DNA of 64,000 bases, taken from positions 18,229-82,228 of the forward strand of contig NZ_WKKH01000020.1 in assembly GCF_009674725.1 (NCBI RefSeq), written 5' to 3'. Under the pieces are notes generated by a model. That model did not search any database. It was not told where the DNA came from and saw only the letters and a program-made list of their open reading frames with translations. Origin of the DNA: Pedobacter petrophilus (lineage in GTDB: Bacteria; Bacteroidota; Bacteroidia; Sphingobacteriales; Sphingobacteriaceae). Shown piece after piece: positions 53,849-63,856 of the stretch; positions within the stretch are counted from its first letter, which is position 1; every line of letters starts with the position of its first letter. Made by a program: the position numbers and the translations under genes.

Positions 53849-54364
53849 ATGAATAAAGCTATTTTTCTCGATCGCGATGGCGTGCTTAATCACGAAATAT
53901 ATGATTACATCTGCCGCGTGGAAGATTTCAAAATTCTCGACTATCAAATTCCTGTATTGAAGAAGTTCTTTGATGAAGGTTATCTCTTAATCGTGATTAC
54001 CAACCAGGGTGGCATCGCCTTGAAAAGATACACTGAACAAGAGTTAGCCATTATGCATCAGATGTTGAGAAATGCTTTCGTAGCCAAAGGTGCCGATATT
54101 GCCGGTTTTTATTATTGTCCGCATCACCCGACCGTTGGAGGTGAGTGTAAATGTCGCAAGCCAGCTTCAGGTATGATTCTCGACGCCATTGATATGTATG
54201 ACATTGATCCGGCTCAATCTGTAATGATCGGCGATAAACCCCGCGATGTCGAAGCTGCCAATGGGGCAGGAGTGAAGGGAATCCTGATCGCACCTGATGA
54301 ACAGATCGTTTACGAGAAAGTGAAGGAAGTTTTGGGTTCGGAGTTTAGCGTTGGGAGTCTTTAG
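53849..54364 (+). CDS. gmhB: D-glycero-beta-D-manno-heptose 1,7-bisphosphate 7-phosphatase-like HAD hydrolase
   Basis: A 171-residue HAD-IIIA enzyme of LPS heptose synthesis. Motifs: FLDRDGVLN (Asp8, Asp10), VITNQGG, the structural zinc site CPHHP..CKC, RKPASGMI and MIGDKPRDVEAANGAG. Lengths and the zinc loop match GmhB rather than histidinol phosphatase. The extreme C-terminus (GSEFSVGSL and stop) is encoded by the start of the downstream tandem repeat, so this tail is probably not conserved. Other HisB/GmhB-like sugar phosphatases remain possible. Confidence 0.85.
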   Translation: MNKAIFLDRDGVLNHEIYDYICRVEDFKILDYQIPVLKKFFDEGYLLIVITNQGGIALKRYTEQELAIMHQMLRNAFVAKGADIAGFYYCPHHPTVGGECKCRKPASGMILDAIDMYDIDPAQSVMIGDKPRDVEAANGAGVKGILIAPDEQIVYEKVKEVLGSEFSVGSL

Positions 54365-54590
54365 TTTGGAGTCTTGGCGGAGGTGGTTTTTGCTATCGGC
54401 TTTTAGTCGGGAGTTCTGAGTCTTTAGTCGGGAGTCTTGAGCGGAGGTAGATTCTTACTATCCGTTTTTAGTCGTGAGTTCTGAGTCTTTAGTCGGGAGT
54501 CTTGGGCGGAGGTGATTCTTGCTATCCGTTTTTAGTCGTGAGTTCTAAGTCTTTAGTCGGGAGTCTTGGGCGATGATGGATTTTGCTATC
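54345..54590. repeat. About 65-bp tandem repeat, ~3.5 copies
   Basis: Units contain GCGGAGGT..GCTATCCGTTTTTAGTC and AGTCTTTAGTCGGGAGTCTT; unit starts near 54377, 54441, 54506 and 54571. The first copy runs over the end of gmhB. Related words (GACTCCAGACTAAAGACT) occur in inverted orientation at 56488-56520, on the other side of the larger array. Confidence 0.85.
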
Positions 54591-54639
54591 CTGGAACTTT
54601 GCAGCTAAAAGTCTTGGATACGAAGGTAGATACAATCCA

Positions 54640-56260
54640 AGCCTATTCCGTTGATGTGTCATCCGCATATAGCACCAGCCCAGTTAGATAAAGGTTTATT
54701 TTTTAACCTAAAAGCATCAGCCAGTTGATTAAGAGATTTAGGTTTTAACCCAAAGTGATGAATCTTTAATTATTAGTTTTTAGCACATGGTTTAGGCAAA
54801 CCTAAATTTACACATTGATGTGTCACCGATCCAAAAGGACCAACCAATTTATTAGAGATTTGGGTTTTAACCCAAAGTGATGATTCTTTAATTATGAGTT
54901 TTCGGCCCATAGTTTCGGCAACCCCTATATCTATTCCGTTAACTGGATAATCCGAACTAAAAGCATCAGCCAGTTGATTAAGAGATTTGGGTTTTAACCC
55001 AAAGTGATGAATCTTTAATTATGAATTTTCGGCGTATGGTTTAGGCAGACCTAATTTACACATTGATGTGTCACCGACCCAAAAGGACCACCCAGTTGAT
55101 TAAGAGATTTGGGTTTTAACCCAAAGTGATGATTCTTTAATTATGAGTTTTCAGCACATGGTTTCGGTAACCCCTAAATCTATCCCGTTACTGGATAACC
55201 CGAACTAAAACATCAGCCAGTTTATTAGAGATTTGGGTTTTAACCCAAAGTGATAAATCTTTAATTATGAGTTTTCGGCACATGGTTTCGGCAACCCCTA
55301 AATCTATCCGTTAATGGGTAATCCAACCTAAAAACATCACCCAGTTGATTAAGAGATTTGGGTTTTAACCCAAAGTGATGATTCTTTAATTATGAGTTTT
55401 CAGCACATGGTTTCGGTAACCCCTAAATCTATCCCGTTACTGGATAACCCGAACTAAAACATCAGCCAGTTTATTAGAGATTTGGGCTTTAACCCAAAGT
55501 GATAAATCTTTAATTATGAGTTTTCAGCACATGGTTTCGGTAACCCCTAAATCTATCCCGTTACTGGATAACCCGAACTAAAACATCAGCCAGTTTATTA
55601 GAGATTTGGGCTTTAACCCAAAGTGATAAATCTTTAATTATGAGTTTCGACATATGGTTTCGGCAACCCCTAAATCTATCCGTTAATGGGTAATCCAACC
55701 TAAAAGCGTCAACCAGTTTATTAGAGATTTGGGTTTTAACCCAAAGTGATGAATCTTTAATTATGAGTTTTCGGCACATGGTTTCGGCAACCCCTAGATC
55801 TATCCGTTAATGGGTAATCCACCCTAAAAGCATCAGCCAGTTGATTAAAAGATTTGGGTTTTAACACAAAGTGATGAATCTTTAATTATGAGTTTTCGGC
55901 ACATGGTTTCGGCAACCCCTAAATCTATCCGTTAATGGGTAATCCAACCTAAAAGCGTCAACCAGTTGATTAAGAGATTTGGGTTTTAACCCAAAGTGAT
56001 AAATCTTTAGTTATGAGTTTTCGGCACATGGTTTCGGCAACCCCTAAATCTATCCGTTAATTGGTAATCTAACCTAAAAGCATCAGCCAGTAGATTCATC
56101 ACTTTGGGTTTTAACACAAAGTGATGAATCTTTAATTATGAGTTTTCAGCACATGGTTTAGGTAACCCCTACATCTATCCCGTTAATGGATAACCCGAAC
56201 TAAAAGCATCAGCCAGTTGATTAAAAGATTTGGGTTTTAACCCAAAGTCAGAATTTCACG
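54640..56260. repeat. Array of about 13 copies of a ~124-bp repeat
   Basis: Copies are marked by the near-palindrome TTTGGGTTTTAACCCAAA at about 54740, 54862, 54990, 55111, 55234, 55360, 55483, 55608, 55731, 55855, 55981, 56106 and 56232 (period 121-128). Each unit also has CTTTAATTATGAGTTTTC and a small hairpin GGTTTCGGCAACC. Two kinds of spacer occur: one with CCCTAAATCTATCC, the other (only in the first units) with CACATTGATGTGTCACC. No open frame runs through, since the period is not a multiple of three. It is not a CRISPR: units are long and contiguous, without unique spacers. Confidence 0.9.
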
Positions 56261-56540
56261 AGTCCAGGATGTATACAGATTCTCGCTATCTACGTTCAAG
56301 CCTTTTAGTTGATTTTACGGGACTAAAGTTTACACCAAACCGTAGATAAACTCACTAAGTAAAACTTATTTCTTGAATTTTTCATAAATGAAAAATCCTA
56401 AGTCTCAGGTAGATTTTCTACTCCAAACTTAGGATTTTGTTTATATGCTATTCGCTATAAGCTCCTTGCCCGACAACCCTGGACTTAAGACTCCAGACTA
56501 AAGACTTTCGACTCCAGGAAAGGCACTCTCAACTCCAAAC
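56261..56540. other. Gap between the repeat array and the transaldolase gene
   Basis: Holds the hairpin AAAATCCTAAGT (56392-56403) / ACTTAGGATTTT (56427-56438), with T-rich flanks on both strands and a small inner hairpin. This is a probable terminator for the transaldolase gene. Nearby at 56478-56540 are inverted copies of the GAGTCTTTAGTC words of the 65-bp repeat. Confidence 0.6.
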
Positions 56541-57200
56541 TTATTTACCTGCAGCCTTAGCGTGGTCTGCTAAGAAGGTGGCTAAGCCAGAATCAGTTAA
56601 TGGGTGTTTTAATAAACCTGCAATTGCAGCCAAAGGAGCAGTGATTACATCAGCACCTAATTTTGCGCAGTTTACAATGTGTAACGGACCGCGGATAGAA
56701 GCAGCTAAAATCTGAGTTTCGTAACCGTAGTTATCAAAAATAGTTCTGATATCTTCAATTAAAGCCAAACCATCGCTAGAAATATCATCTAAACGACCTA
56801 AGAATGGAGAAACATAAGTAGCTCCAGCTTTAGCAGCCAATAGGGCTTGTCCGGCAGAGAAAATTAAAGTACAGTTTGTCTTAATTCCTTTTGATGAGAA
56901 ATATTTAATGGCTTTAACACCATCTTTAATCATCGGAACTTTAACAACGATTTTAGGGTTTAAAGCAGCTAGCGCTTCGCCTTCTTTAACAATCTCGTCG
57001 AATGTAGTGGCGATAACTTCTGCACTTACGTTATCTTCAACGATATCGCAAATTGCTTTATAGTGGTTGATTACATTTTCCTGGCCGGTAATACCTTCTT
57101 TAGCCATTAAGCTAGGGTTGGTGGTTACGCCATCTAAAATGCCAAGATCATGAGCTTCTCTGATTTGATCAAGATTTGCTGTGTCGATAAAAAATTTCAT
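56541..57200 (-). CDS. TalC-type transaldolase
   Basis: A 219-residue small transaldolase/fructose-6-phosphate aldolase family enzyme. The Schiff-base lysine is K87 in VVKVPM. The family start [10 protein letters not shown] and [32 protein letters not shown] and SPFLGRLDD are present. Glu61 in the SAEV strand (Gln in true fructose-6-phosphate aldolase) favours transaldolase activity in the non-oxidative pentose phosphate pathway. It could also help regenerate ribulose 5-phosphate for HxlA. Transcribed alone, as ffs upstream has its own terminator. Confidence 0.9.
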   Translation of the reverse strand: MKFFIDTANLDQIREAHDLGILDGVTTNPSLMAKEGITGQENVINHYKAICDIVEDNVSAEVIATTFDEIVKEGEALAALNPKIVVKVPMIKDGVKAIKYFSSKGIKTNCTLIFSAGQALLAAKAGATYVSPFLGRLDDISSDGLALIEDIRTIFDNYGYETQILAASIRGPLHIVNCAKLGADVITAPLAAIAGLLKHPLTDSGLATFLADHAKAAGK

Positions 57201-57312
57201 GGTTGTAAATTCTTAAATATTTGAGTTTCAATGATTGAACCCTGAAGAATTTAATTCCCTTCAGAGTCTACTCCGGCTTTAAACCGGAGGCATTTGGGGA
57301 AAAGAAAAAAAT

Positions 57313-57409
57313 GGGCAAGCAACTTCTATCGCACCGCTACAACCTTCTACCCTTGCTATGTTCCCATCCTGGGGGAGTTCAAAGGGAGCTGGTCGTAAAA
57401 GACTTGCCC
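57313..57409 (-). ncRNA. ffs: Signal recognition particle RNA (4.5S, small bacterial type)
   Basis: About 97 nt on the minus strand. The ends GGGCAAG / CTTGCCC pair perfectly. The middle contains CCCCCAGGATGGGAACATAGCAAGGG, which in two parts gives the conserved SRP apical loop: the GGAA tetraloop region replaced by GGGAAC and followed by AGCAAGG. A T-rich stretch (ATTTTTTTC) follows directly, acting as terminator. The promoter is intact. Assigned from the conserved Ffh-binding loop and end pairing. Confidence 0.85.
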
Positions 57410-57413
57410 GTCA

Positions 57414-57442
57414 CAAAGGTAGAAAAAGAAGTTGTTTTGCAA
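57414..57442 (-). promoter_or_regulatory. Promoter of ffs
   Basis: Minus strand: TTG, 18-base spacer, TACCTTTG, then four bases to the predicted RNA start G at 57409. This is a textbook Bacteroidota promoter and fixes the 5' end of the SRP RNA. Confidence 0.8.
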
Positions 57443-57819
57443 AATGCATTTTTTGAATTTTTTACCTCTTTTGCTTATCTTGCTGATTGATACGTAAATA
57501 AAATTCAATTGATTAAAATCTATCTTAATTTATGACTAGAAATAGCGAATTTTGTCTTGTAGATAAGATATATTGAAATCCGTTATCAGCATTTTTGAAT
57601 TTTAGGCTGTCAAAATCTGCAAAAACTACACACATATCGTATAAATACCCGATTATCAAATTCGTAATTATAACACTTCATGTTTAGCTATATTTCAATA
57701 TAATGGATTAAAATTGTTTAAAAACTAAAATAATTCTAAAAATTGTAGCAACTCTGTAATCTGAGCTTCGTTTTTCGTATCTTAGTGTTTCCTATACACT
57801 AACAACTAACGAGCAAAGA
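57443..57819. other. AT-rich region upstream of gltB
   Basis: Nearly 380 bases with no open frame of note. A weak -7-like TATCTTAG at 57778-57785 lies 35 bases before gltB, and TATATTTC occurs near 57690. No riboswitch-like or conserved structure is recognised. Confidence 0.5.
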
Positions 57820-60800
57820 ATGGAACCAAACAGTGGATTGTACGACGCGCAATTTGAACACGATGCCTGCGGTATTGGGTTCGTTGCACATGTGAAAGGG
57901 CGAAAATCGCATCAAATCATCTCCGATGCACTTACTATTTTAGAAAATCTAGATCATAGAGGGGCATGTGGAGCAGAACCAAATACAGGCGATGGTGCCG
58001 GTATAATGATTCAGATTCCCCACGAATTTTTTTACGATGAATGTTTAAAAGCTGGCTTCAGCTTACCAGAAACCAATAACTATGGTGTAGGTATGCTTTT
58101 TATGCCGAAAGATATTCGCTCGCGGGAAGAATGCCGGGAATTAATTTATCGCGCAGCAGAAAAATTAGGATTAGAAATTTTAGGCTTTAGAAAGGTTGAT
58201 GTTGATACAACTGATATTGGCAACATGGCACTTTCTGTAGAACCGGAAATTGAGCAGGTTTTTATTGCCCGTCCTTATGCTGTCAATCCGGGTGCAGATT
58301 TCGAACGTAAACTTTATATTTTTAAAAACTACCTGATTAAGTTAATTGCCAATACCGTAAACGGAGGCAAAGATTTTTATATCGTTTCCCTATCTGCGCA
58401 AACCATTATCTATAAAGGTCAGTTAACTTCTTTACAGGTTCGTACTTATTTTAACGACCTGAGCGATAAAAGAGTGGTTTCTGCTTTAGGTCTGGTTCAC
58501 TCGCGTTTTGCAACCAATACTTTTCCTTCCTGGAGGTTAGCTCAACCTTTCCGTTTCATTGCCCACAATGGCGAAATCAATACCCTTCAGGGGAACCTGA
58601 ACTGGTTTAGAGCCGGCGTAAAATCTTTTGCTTCGGCCTATTTCACCAAAGAAGAGCTGGATATGTTATTGCCGGTAATCGATGAGACCAACTCTGATTC
58701 GGGCTGTTTAGATAACGTCATCGAACTATTACTTCACGCAGGAAGAACGTTACCACATGTATTAATGATGTTGGTTCCAGAAGCCTGGGATGGGAATGAG
58801 GATATGGATCCGCTGAAAAAAGCCTTCTATGAATTCCATGCGACTTTAATGGAGCCCTGGGACGGGCCAGCAGCCATTGCCTTTACGGATGGTAAACTGA
58901 TTGGCGCTACTTTGGACCGTAATGGTTTACGCCCGTCTCGTTATGCCATCACTTCAGATGACCGTGTAATTATGGCTTCAGAAGCCGGTGCATTGGCAAT
59001 TGATCAAAGTACGATTATCGAAAAAGGTCGTTTAACACCTGGTAAAATGTTCGTGGTAGACATGGAGCAGGGTAGAATTATTAGTGATGAAGAAATAAAA
59101 ACAAAAGTTTGTGGTGGGAGTCCGTATGCAGACTGGATCAATCAGTATCAAATCCGTTTAGAAGAATTGCCGGAGCCGCGTGTAATGTTTACCGGCCTTT
59201 CTGAAGAATCTATTTTCAAATATCAGCAGGTTTTTGGTTACAGCAGAGAAGATGTAGATTTATTGTTGAAGCCAATGGCAATTGAAGCCAAAGAGCCAAT
59301 TGGTTCGATGGGTACCGATACACCGCTTGCTATTTTATCGAAACGTCCGCAACACTTATCGAACTACTTTAAACAGTTATTTGCACAGGTAACCAATCCG
59401 CCAATTGATCCCATTCGCGAGAAAGTGGTGATGAGCTTGGCGAGTTTTATGGGAAGTAATGGTAACTTATTAGAAGAAAATCCTTTACAATCGCATTGCG
59501 TAGCCATCAAACATCCCATTTTAACCAATCAGGAGTTAGAAAAATTAAGAAGTATTGATACCGGCGTTTTCCAGGCGAAGACTTTACAAACTTATTTCAG
59601 GGCCAATGGCAAACCAGGCGCAATGGCGAAGGCCTTAGACCGTTTATGCCGTTACGCAGTTGATGCCGTTGAAGATGGTTTCCAGGTAATTGTATTAACC
59701 GATAGGGCAATCGATTCTGAACATGCGGCAATGCCTTCATTATTGGCAGTTTCTGCGGTTCACCATCACTTGATTCGCAAAGGTTACCGTGGTGCTGTGG
59801 GAATTGTAATTGAGGCAGGAGACATCTGGGAAGTACATCACTTTGCTACCTTATTGGGCTTTGGTGTTACGGCGATTAATCCTTACCTGGCTTTAGAAAC
59901 CATCAACGGTTTCCAGGCTGAATCTGGTTTATCAGCAGAACAACTCACTAAAAATTATATTTACGCTGTAAACAGCGGCTTGTTGAAGATCTTCTCTAAA
60001 ATGGGAATCTCCACCTTGCAATCTTACCAGGGTGCACAGATTTTCGAGATTTTAGGTTTGAATAAACAGGTGGTAAACACTTATTTCACTGGTGCAGTTT
60101 CAAGGATAGGTGGTTTAGGACTAGATGAAATCGCTAAAGAAACGTTGATTAAACATCACCGTAGTTTTGGTCCGGTTACCCTAACCGAAAACTTATTGCC
60201 GGCAGGTGGAACTTATAAATTCCGTCGTAAAGGTGAGGCGCATTTATTCAACCCTCAAACCATTCACCTATTACAAAATGCTACCCGAAAAAACGATTAC
60301 AGTATTTTTAAGCAATACTCTAAACTGGTAAATGAGCAAACACAACAAGCTTATACCATTCGCGGGTTGTTTGATTTTAATTATAGCCGTCAGCCCGTTC
60401 CCTTAAATGAAGTTGAATCTACGGAGGCCCTTTTAAAACGATTTGCAACGGGAGCAATGTCTTTCGGGTCCATTTCGCACGAGGCACACTCTACATTGGC
60501 AATTGCAATGAACCGCATTGGCGGCAAAAGCAATACCGGCGAGGGTGGTGAAGATGAAATGCGCTATACTAAAATGGAAAATGGCGATAGCATGCGTTCG
60601 GCCATCAAGCAAGTTGCCTCTGCACGTTTCGGCGTAACCAGTTATTATTTAACCAATGCAGATGAACTGCAGATTAAAATGGCGCAAGGAGCAAAACCGG
60701 GCGAAGGGGGGCAATTACCTGGCCACAAGGTGGATGACTGGATTGCAAAAGTGCGCCACTCTACACCTGGAGTGGGTTTAATTTCGCCGCCACCACATCA

Positions 60801-62319
60801 TGATATTTATTCTATCGAGGATTTAGCACAGCTGATTTACGATTTGAAAAATGCCAACCGTGCAGCAAGAATCAATGTGAAATTGGTTTCTAAAGCAGGG
60901 GTTGGTACCATTGCAGCAGGTGTAGCAAAAGCACACGCGGATGTTATTTTGGTTTCAGGTTTTGATGGAGGAACCGGTGCATCACCATTAACTTCTATTC
61001 AACATGCTGGCCTACCCTGGGAACTTGGTTTAGCGGAAGCTCACCAAACCTTGGTAAAAAACAGATTGCGGAACCGGATCGTTCTCCAAACCGACGGACA
61101 GCTTAAAACCGGTAGAGATATTGCCATTGCTGCGTTATTGGGTGCAGAAGAGTGGGGAGTTGCAACAGCAGCGTTAGTAACTGCAGGATGTATCATGATG
61201 CGTAAGTGTCACTTAAATACCTGCCCGGTAGGCGTTGCCACACAAGATCCCGAATTGCGGAAATTGTTTAGCGGAGATGCAGCTCATGTTGTAAACTTGT
61301 TCCATTTCCTGGCGGAAGAATTACGCGAAATTATGGCTGAACTTGGTTTCAGAACCATTCACGAAATGATCGGTCAGGCAGATATTTTAAAAGTTCGCGA
61401 ATTGCCTGCCGAAGATTGGAAATTAAAACATCTGGATTTATCTGCCATACTTTATAAGGCAGAGGATAACGGTTTGCCATTGTTCAACACAGAACAGCAG
61501 GATCACGGTATAGCACATGTACTGGATCATCAGTTAATTGCTGCTGCTCAACCAGCCATTACCAATAATGAACCTGTTTTTGCCAGCTTCAATGTTAAAA
61601 ATACAGATCGTTCTTTGGGTACCATGTTATCTAACGAAATTTCTAAGGTGCATTTAGGAGCAGGTTTGCCGCCAGATACCATCAACTTTAAGTTTATAGG
61701 TTCTGCTGGTCAGAGTTTTGGTGCATTTAACACCCGTGGAGTCACTTTATCTTTAGAGGGTGAAGCAAATGATTACGTAGGTAAAGGTCTATCCGGAGCC
61801 CGTTTAGCGATCTATCCATTCTCAAACTCAACCTTTGTTCCTGAACAAAATATCATTATTGGTAACGTAGCGCTTTATGGTGCAACTTCTGGTGAATTAT
61901 TCGCCCGTGGAAAAGCTGGTGAACGTTTCGCCGTTCGTAACTCCGGAGCCACTGCAGTGGTAGAAGGTGTTGGCGATCATGGTTGTGAATACATGACAGG
62001 TGGTGAAGTGTTAATCCTTGGTGATACCGGAAGCAATTTCGCTGCAGGCATGAGCGGTGGTGTAGCATGGATCTACGATTCGAACGGAACTTTTGCGCGT
62101 AAATGCAATAAAGAAATGGTTGATCTTGATCCTTTACAAGCAGAGGATGAACAGCGGATTTTAGCTTTATTGAAAACGCATATTCGTTTAACAGACAGTA
62201 AAGTAGCTGAGTTTATCTTAAGCGATTGGAAAACACAATCAAATCATTTCGTAAAAGTATTCCCTAAAGAATACAAAGCGGTTTTAGCAAAACGTAATCA
62301 ACAAGTAAAAACACACTAA
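57820..62319 (+). CDS. gltB: Glutamate synthase large subunit
   Basis: A 1499-residue GOGAT alpha subunit: transfers the amide of glutamine to 2-oxoglutarate. A short propeptide precedes the catalytic N-terminal Cys17 (DACGIGF) of the class II amidotransferase domain (about 17-430). The central domain (~450-760) is followed by the FMN-binding synthase barrel (~800-1180) with NTGEGGEDE, AKPGEGGQLPGHKV and GFDGGTGASP. The 3Fe-4S cluster cysteines are C1124, C1130 and C1135 (CIMMRKCHLNTCPVG). The C-terminal beta-helix runs to 1490. Its gene is 3 bases from gltD. Confidence 0.97.
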   Translation: MEPNSGLYDAQFEHDACGIGFVAHVKGRKSHQIISDALTILENLDHRGACGAEPNTGDGAGIMIQIPHEFFYDECLKAGFSLPETNNYGVGMLFMPKDIRSREECRELIYRAAEKLGLEILGFRKVDVDTTDIGNMALSVEPEIEQVFIARPYAVNPGADFERKLYIFKNYLIKLIANTVNGGKDFYIVSLSAQTIIYKGQLTSLQVRTYFNDLSDKRVVSALGLVHSRFATNTFPSWRLAQPFRFIAHNGEINTLQGNLNWFRAGVKSFASAYFTKEELDMLLPVIDETNSDSGCLDNVIELLLHAGRTLPHVLMMLVPEAWDGNEDMDPLKKAFYEFHATLMEPWDGPAAIAFTDGKLIGATLDRNGLRPSRYAITSDDRVIMASEAGALAIDQSTIIEKGRLTPGKMFVVDMEQGRIISDEEIKTKVCGGSPYADWINQYQIRLEELPEPRVMFTGLSEESIFKYQQVFGYSREDVDLLLKPMAIEAKEPIGSMGTDTPLAILSKRPQHLSNYFKQLFAQVTNPPIDPIREKVVMSLASFMGSNGNLLEENPLQSHCVAIKHPILTNQELEKLRSIDTGVFQAKTLQTYFRANGKPGAMAKALDRLCRYAVDAVEDGFQVIVLTDRAIDSEHAAMPSLLAVSAVHHHLIRKGYRGAVGIVIEAGDIWEVHHFATLLGFGVTAINPYLALETINGFQAESGLSAEQLTKNYIYAVNSGLLKIFSKMGISTLQSYQGAQIFEILGLNKQVVNTYFTGAVSRIGGLGLDEIAKETLIKHHRSFGPVTLTENLLPAGGTYKFRRKGEAHLFNPQTIHLLQNATRKNDYSIFKQYSKLVNEQTQQAYTIRGLFDFNYSRQPVPLNEVESTEALLKRFATGAMSFGSISHEAHSTLAIAMNRIGGKSNTGEGGEDEMRYTKMENGDSMRSAIKQVASARFGVTSYYLTNADELQIKMAQGAKPGEGGQLPGHKVDDWIAKVRHSTPGVGLISPPPHHDIYSIEDLAQLIYDLKNANRAARINVKLVSKAGVGTIAAGVAKAHADVILVSGFDGGTGASPLTSIQHAGLPWELGLAEAHQTLVKNRLRNRIVLQTDGQLKTGRDIAIAALLGAEEWGVATAALVTAGCIMMRKCHLNTCPVGVATQDPELRKLFSGDAAHVVNLFHFLAEELREIMAELGFRTIHEMIGQADILKVRELPAEDWKLKHLDLSAILYKAEDNGLPLFNTEQQDHGIAHVLDHQLIAAAQPAITNNEPVFASFNVKNTDRSLGTMLSNEISKVHLGAGLPPDTINFKFIGSAGQSFGAFNTRGVTLSLEGEANDYVGKGLSGARLAIYPFSNSTFVPEQNIIIGNVALYGATSGELFARGKAGERFAVRNSGATAVVEGVGDHGCEYMTGGEVLILGDTGSNFAAGMSGGVAWIYDSNGTFARKCNKEMVDLDPLQAEDEQRILALLKTHIRLTDSKVAEFILSDWKTQSNHFVKVFPKEYKAVLAKRNQQVKTH

Positions 62320-62322
62320 GCC

Positions 62323-63789
62323 ATGGGAAAAGTAACAGGATTTCAAGAATACGACAGAGTTGCGCCCACCAGAGAAGAGGCTAAAACTCGTGTAAAGCAC
62401 TATGGGGAATTCTTACATGAATTGCCTGCACAAGAATTAAATAATCAGGCTGCCCGTTGTATGGATTGCGGCGTTCCATTTTGTCAGTCAGGTTGCCCAT
62501 TGGGTAATGTGATTCCAGAATTTAACGATGCCGTTTATCAGGGTAAATGGGAATTGGCTGCCAATATCTTATTAAGCACCAATAACTTCCCTGAGTTTAC
62601 CGGGAGAATTTGTCCGGCACCTTGCGAATCTGCCTGTGTGTTAGGAATTAACCGTCCACCGGTTTCTATCGAAGAAATTGAGAAACACATTATAGAAATT
62701 GCCTTTGAAAAAGGTTTTATCAAGGCAAAAGCACCATTAATCAGAACTGGTAAAAAAGTTGCGGTAATTGGTTCAGGTCCGGCAGGATTAGCCGCTGCTG
62801 CTCAATTGAATAAGGTTGGTCATGAAGTTACCGTTTTTGAACGTGATGACGCACCTGGTGGTTTATTGAGATATGGGATTCCTGATTTCAAACTACAGAA
62901 AAATGTGGTTGATCGCCGCATTGATTTAATGAAGGAAGAAGGAATCATTTTCAGGTGTAATGCTAACGTTGGTGAGAATGTAGAAATCAGCACTTTATTG
63001 AGGGATTACAATGCGATCGTTTTGGCAGGTGGATCTACTGTTCCGCGAGATTTGCCGATTGATGGCCGTTCGGCTAAAGGGGTGCATTTTGCAATGGATT
63101 TCTTAAAGCAACAAAACAAACGTGTAGCCAACCGGGAAATCGGTAACGAAGATATCTTGGCAACAGGTAAAAATGTAATTGTAATTGGTGGTGGTGATAC
63201 CGGTTCTGATTGTATCGGAACTTCAAACCGTCACGGTGCTAAATCAGTAACCCAATTCGAAATCATGCCTATGCCACCACAAATGCGCAACGAAAATATG
63301 CCCTGGCCAAATTATCCGATGTTGTTGAAAAATACATCCTCACATGAAGAGGGTGCGCAACGTGCATGGTCGGTAAATACCAAGAACTTCATTGCTGATG
63401 AAGACGGTAATTTAAAAGCATTAAAAGTAGTGGATGTAGAGTGGGAAATTGATGCCGTTGGCAGACCAGTGTCTTTTAAAGAAGTGGCCGGAACGGAAAG
63501 AGATTTGCCTTGTGAACTGGTTTTTCTGGCCATGGGTTTCTTACATCCGCAAAAAGAGGGATTAATAGAGAAATTAGGGGTTGAGCTAGATAACCGCGGA
63601 AACGTAAAGGCTTCTGAACACACTTACCAGACAAATATTGGAAAGATTTTTGCCGCAGGCGATACCCGCCGCGGACAATCGCTTGTGGTGTGGGCTATTT
63701 CTGAAGGCAGAGAAGCCGCCCGTAAAGTAGATGAATACTTAATGGGAGTGACCAAACTGGCATCTAAAGATGCTGTTGCTTATGCTTAA
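62323..63789 (+). CDS. gltD: Glutamate synthase small subunit
   Basis: A 488-residue GOGAT beta subunit that passes electrons from NADPH via FAD and 4Fe-4S clusters to GltB. N-terminal cluster motifs are CMDCGVPFCQSGCPLGN and CPAPCESACVLG. The FAD site is AVIGSGPAGLAAA, the NADPH site VIGGGDTGSDCIG, and the C-terminal FAD motif FAAGDTRRGQSLVVWAI. Forms an operon with gltB; a perfect terminator follows. Confidence 0.97.
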   Translation: MGKVTGFQEYDRVAPTREEAKTRVKHYGEFLHELPAQELNNQAARCMDCGVPFCQSGCPLGNVIPEFNDAVYQGKWELAANILLSTNNFPEFTGRICPAPCESACVLGINRPPVSIEEIEKHIIEIAFEKGFIKAKAPLIRTGKKVAVIGSGPAGLAAAAQLNKVGHEVTVFERDDAPGGLLRYGIPDFKLQKNVVDRRIDLMKEEGIIFRCNANVGENVEISTLLRDYNAIVLAGGSTVPRDLPIDGRSAKGVHFAMDFLKQQNKRVANREIGNEDILATGKNVIVIGGGDTGSDCIGTSNRHGAKSVTQFEIMPMPPQMRNENMPWPNYPMLLKNTSSHEEGAQRAWSVNTKNFIADEDGNLKALKVVDVEWEIDAVGRPVSFKEVAGTERDLPCELVFLAMGFLHPQKEGLIEKLGVELDNRGNVKASEHTYQTNIGKIFAAGDTRRGQSLVVWAISEGREAARKVDEYLMGVTKLASKDAVAYA

Positions 63790-63815
63790 ATAGTTTTTCT
63801 AAGTTCTATATTTTC

Positions 63816-63846
63816 AGGGTCGTGGTGCAAACCACGACCCTTTTTT
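63816..63846 (+). terminator. Terminator of gltBD
   Basis: Perfect 10-bp stem GGGTCGTGGT / ACCACGACCC with loop GCAA and six T. Confidence 0.95.
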
Positions 63847-63856
63847 AGCACTATGG

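Noticed and set aside
55561..55779. Minus-strand 72-codon frame within the repeat array
   Set aside because: It is made only of repeat units; the period is not a multiple of three, so the frame is not kept across copies.
54640..56260. CRISPR array
   Set aside because: The repeat period is about 124 bp with contiguous, similar sequence throughout, no unique spacers and no cas genes nearby.
57242..57289. Two small hairpins between transaldolase and ffs as a riboswitch
   Set aside because: CTGAAG/CTTCAG and CTCCGG/CCGGAG are simple stems without any conserved core known to me; more likely downstream structure of ffs or an intergenic element.
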